From: Alphaproteobacteria bacterium | GTDB lineage: Bacteria; Pseudomonadota; Alphaproteobacteria; Micropepsales; Micropepsaceae | NCBI GenBank assembly: GCA_028869355.1 | Contig: JAGWSK010000223.1 | Span: 1-15,112 of the forward strand | Length of the DNA stretch: 15,112 nucleotides | Direction: 5' to 3' | In this document: one piece after another, positions 14,794 through 15,112 of the stretch | How positions within the stretch are numbered: the stretch's first letter is position 1 | How the letters are laid out: each line of letters opens with the position of its first letter | The notes under the pieces: model-generated | Told to the model about the DNA's origin: nothing | What the model saw: only the letters and a program-made list of their open reading frames with translations | The model's database searches: none | Program-made: the position numbers and the translations under genes

Positions 14794-14826
14794 CCAGCCG
14801 TAGTTCGCGAAGCGAGCGAAGGCTGG
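14794..14826. repeat. Palindromic intergenic repeat, CCAGCC...GGCTGG
   Basis: CCAGCC (14794-14799) pairs with GGCTGG (14821-14826), and inside TTCGC (14804-14808) pairs with GCGAG (14812-14816) around GAA. The element resembles a short palindrome that I recall as frequent between genes in Bradyrhizobium-type genomes; that resemblance is from memory. It lies upstream of the GFA gene start. Confidence 0.55.
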
Positions 14827-14840
14827 TGGCCCGGCCCGTA

Positions 14841-14871
14841 CCGGCCGCGAGCCGCGAAGCGGCGCGGCCGG
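14841..14871. repeat. G+C-rich hairpin between the GFA gene and the tRNA
   Basis: CCGGCCGCG (14841-14849) pairs perfectly with CGCGGCCGG (14863-14871). After a 2-nt bulge, CCGC pairs with GCGG around a GAA loop, giving 13 base pairs in 31 nt. It follows the neighbouring palindrome within 15 nt and forms a tandem of stem-loops with it. Confidence 0.6.
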
Positions 14872-14880
14872 ACAAAACTT

Positions 14881-14943
14881 AAATAGTGTCCAGCCGGGGC
14901 CACGACGAGGAGCGAAAGCGACGAGGAGTGGGCCCGGCTGGAC
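14881..14943 (-). terminator. Inverted repeat overlapping the tRNA 3' end, possible terminator
   Basis: The last 15 tRNA bases (14943-14929, minus strand, GTCCAGCCGGGCCCA) are complementary to 14902-14888 with one mismatch. The 26-nt spacer (14903-14928) consists of CGACGAGGAG twice around CGAAAG. Past the second arm the minus strand reads ACTATTTAAGTTTTG, which is T-rich enough for a weak intrinsic terminator. Forming this stem would compete with the tRNA acceptor and T stems. Confidence 0.4.
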
Positions 14944-15002
14944 TCGAACCAGCGACCAGACCGTTATGAGCGGCCGGCTCTAACCAACTGAGCTACAGGC
15001 CC
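14929..15002 (-). tRNA. tRNA with CAT anticodon, probably tRNA-Ile2 (lysidine type), else elongator tRNA-Met
   Basis: The 74-nt sequence folds as a complete cloverleaf. The acceptor stem is GGGCCTG/CGGGCCC with one T-G pair. The D stem is GCTC/GAGC with loop AGTTGGTTA, and the anticodon stem is GGCCG/CGGTC. The loop CTCATAA puts CAT at 14968-14966. The variable loop is TGGTC, the T stem is GCTGG/CCAGC with loop TTCGAGT, and the discriminator is A. CCA is not encoded (CTC follows), so it must be added after transcription. It is not the initiator, because the first pair is G-C and the anticodon stem lacks the GGG/CCC run. The TGGTCGCTGG...CCAGC half strongly recalls E. coli tRNA-Ile2, whose CAT anticodon is modified to lysidine to read AUA; I favour that identity. 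Confidence 0.95.
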
Positions 15003-15081
15003 GTGAGCTCCGCGTGCTGATAGCAACAATGCCCCGGGTCGGGTAGGGGCGAATTGCCGGGCGAAGGCGGCTGCGGCAAAA

Positions 15082-15110
15082 TCGGGAAAACCCGAAAGGA
15101 ACGGAACGTG
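15082..15110 (+). promoter_or_regulatory. Hairpin, AAGGA ribosome-binding site and possible GTG start at the right edge
   Basis: TCGGG-AAAA-CCCGA (15082-15095) is a perfect 5-bp hairpin. It is followed directly by AAGGA (15096-15100) and, seven bases on, by GTG (15108-15110). This could be the leader and start of a plus-strand gene leaving the window, divergent from the tRNA. Only one codon is visible, so the call is speculative. Confidence 0.25.
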
Positions 15111-15112
15111 AC

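Noticed and set aside
14888..14943. tRNA-borne attachment-site pair of an integrated element
   Set aside because: Integration would give a direct repeat of the tRNA 3' end. The copy here is inverted and only 26 nt away, and no integrase gene is present.

Overview
The window looks like chromosomal DNA from a GC-rich alphaproteobacterium, probably a Hyphomicrobiales (Bradyrhizobium/Rhodopseudomonas-like) organism. This is inferred from three things: the protein families present, the strong G/C bias at third codon positions, and short G+C-rich palindromes of the kind common between genes in that group. It reads mainly as ordinary housekeeping and accessory metabolism. I found no phage, IS element, CRISPR array, secretion locus or toxin-antitoxin pair.

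Layout, left to right. A PepSY-type membrane protein enters from the left edge (+, 1-1176) and is followed by a possible 50-residue membrane peptide (1261-1413). Then come an unrecognised 129-aa protein (-, 1528-1917), a 445-nt gap with a long inverted repeat (2009-2054), an SHS-family MFS transporter (-, 2363-3889) and a slipin/SPFH membrane protein (-, 3986-4804). Divergent from the slipin is an exported M3-family oligopeptidase (+, 4981-6894), and the two are separated by a purine/pyrimidine heptad inverted repeat. Next is a minus-strand run that probably forms one transcription unit: RodZ-like protein (11740-10247), glycerol kinase glpK (10191-8689), LLM-class flavin oxidoreductase (8692-7643, overlapping glpK by four bases) and a SIMPL-domain periplasmic protein (7599-6895). 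Divergent from rodZ is an MlaC-like periplasmic lipid-binding protein (+, 12186-12872). It converges on a minus-strand pair, a GFA/CENP-V zinc protein (14753-14403) followed by a Tat-exported MmgE/PrpD protein (14368-12884). A tRNA gene with anticodon CAT (minus, 15002-14929) closes the window, preceded on the plus strand by tandem palindromes.

Functionally the genes are a mix rather than one pathway. Several are envelope proteins: the PepSY protein, slipin, exported peptidase, RodZ-like protein, SIMPL protein, MlaC-like protein and the Tat-exported MmgE/PrpD. The metabolic genes cover glycerol phosphorylation and probably monocarboxylate uptake. I do not see a clear undescribed multi-gene system. 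The most unusual local signals are a 15-bp inverted copy of the tRNA 3' end just downstream of that tRNA, a perfect hairpin that buries the Shine-Dalgarno sequence of the MFS transporter, the Tat signal on an MmgE/PrpD protein, and the glpK/oxidoreductase start-stop overlap.
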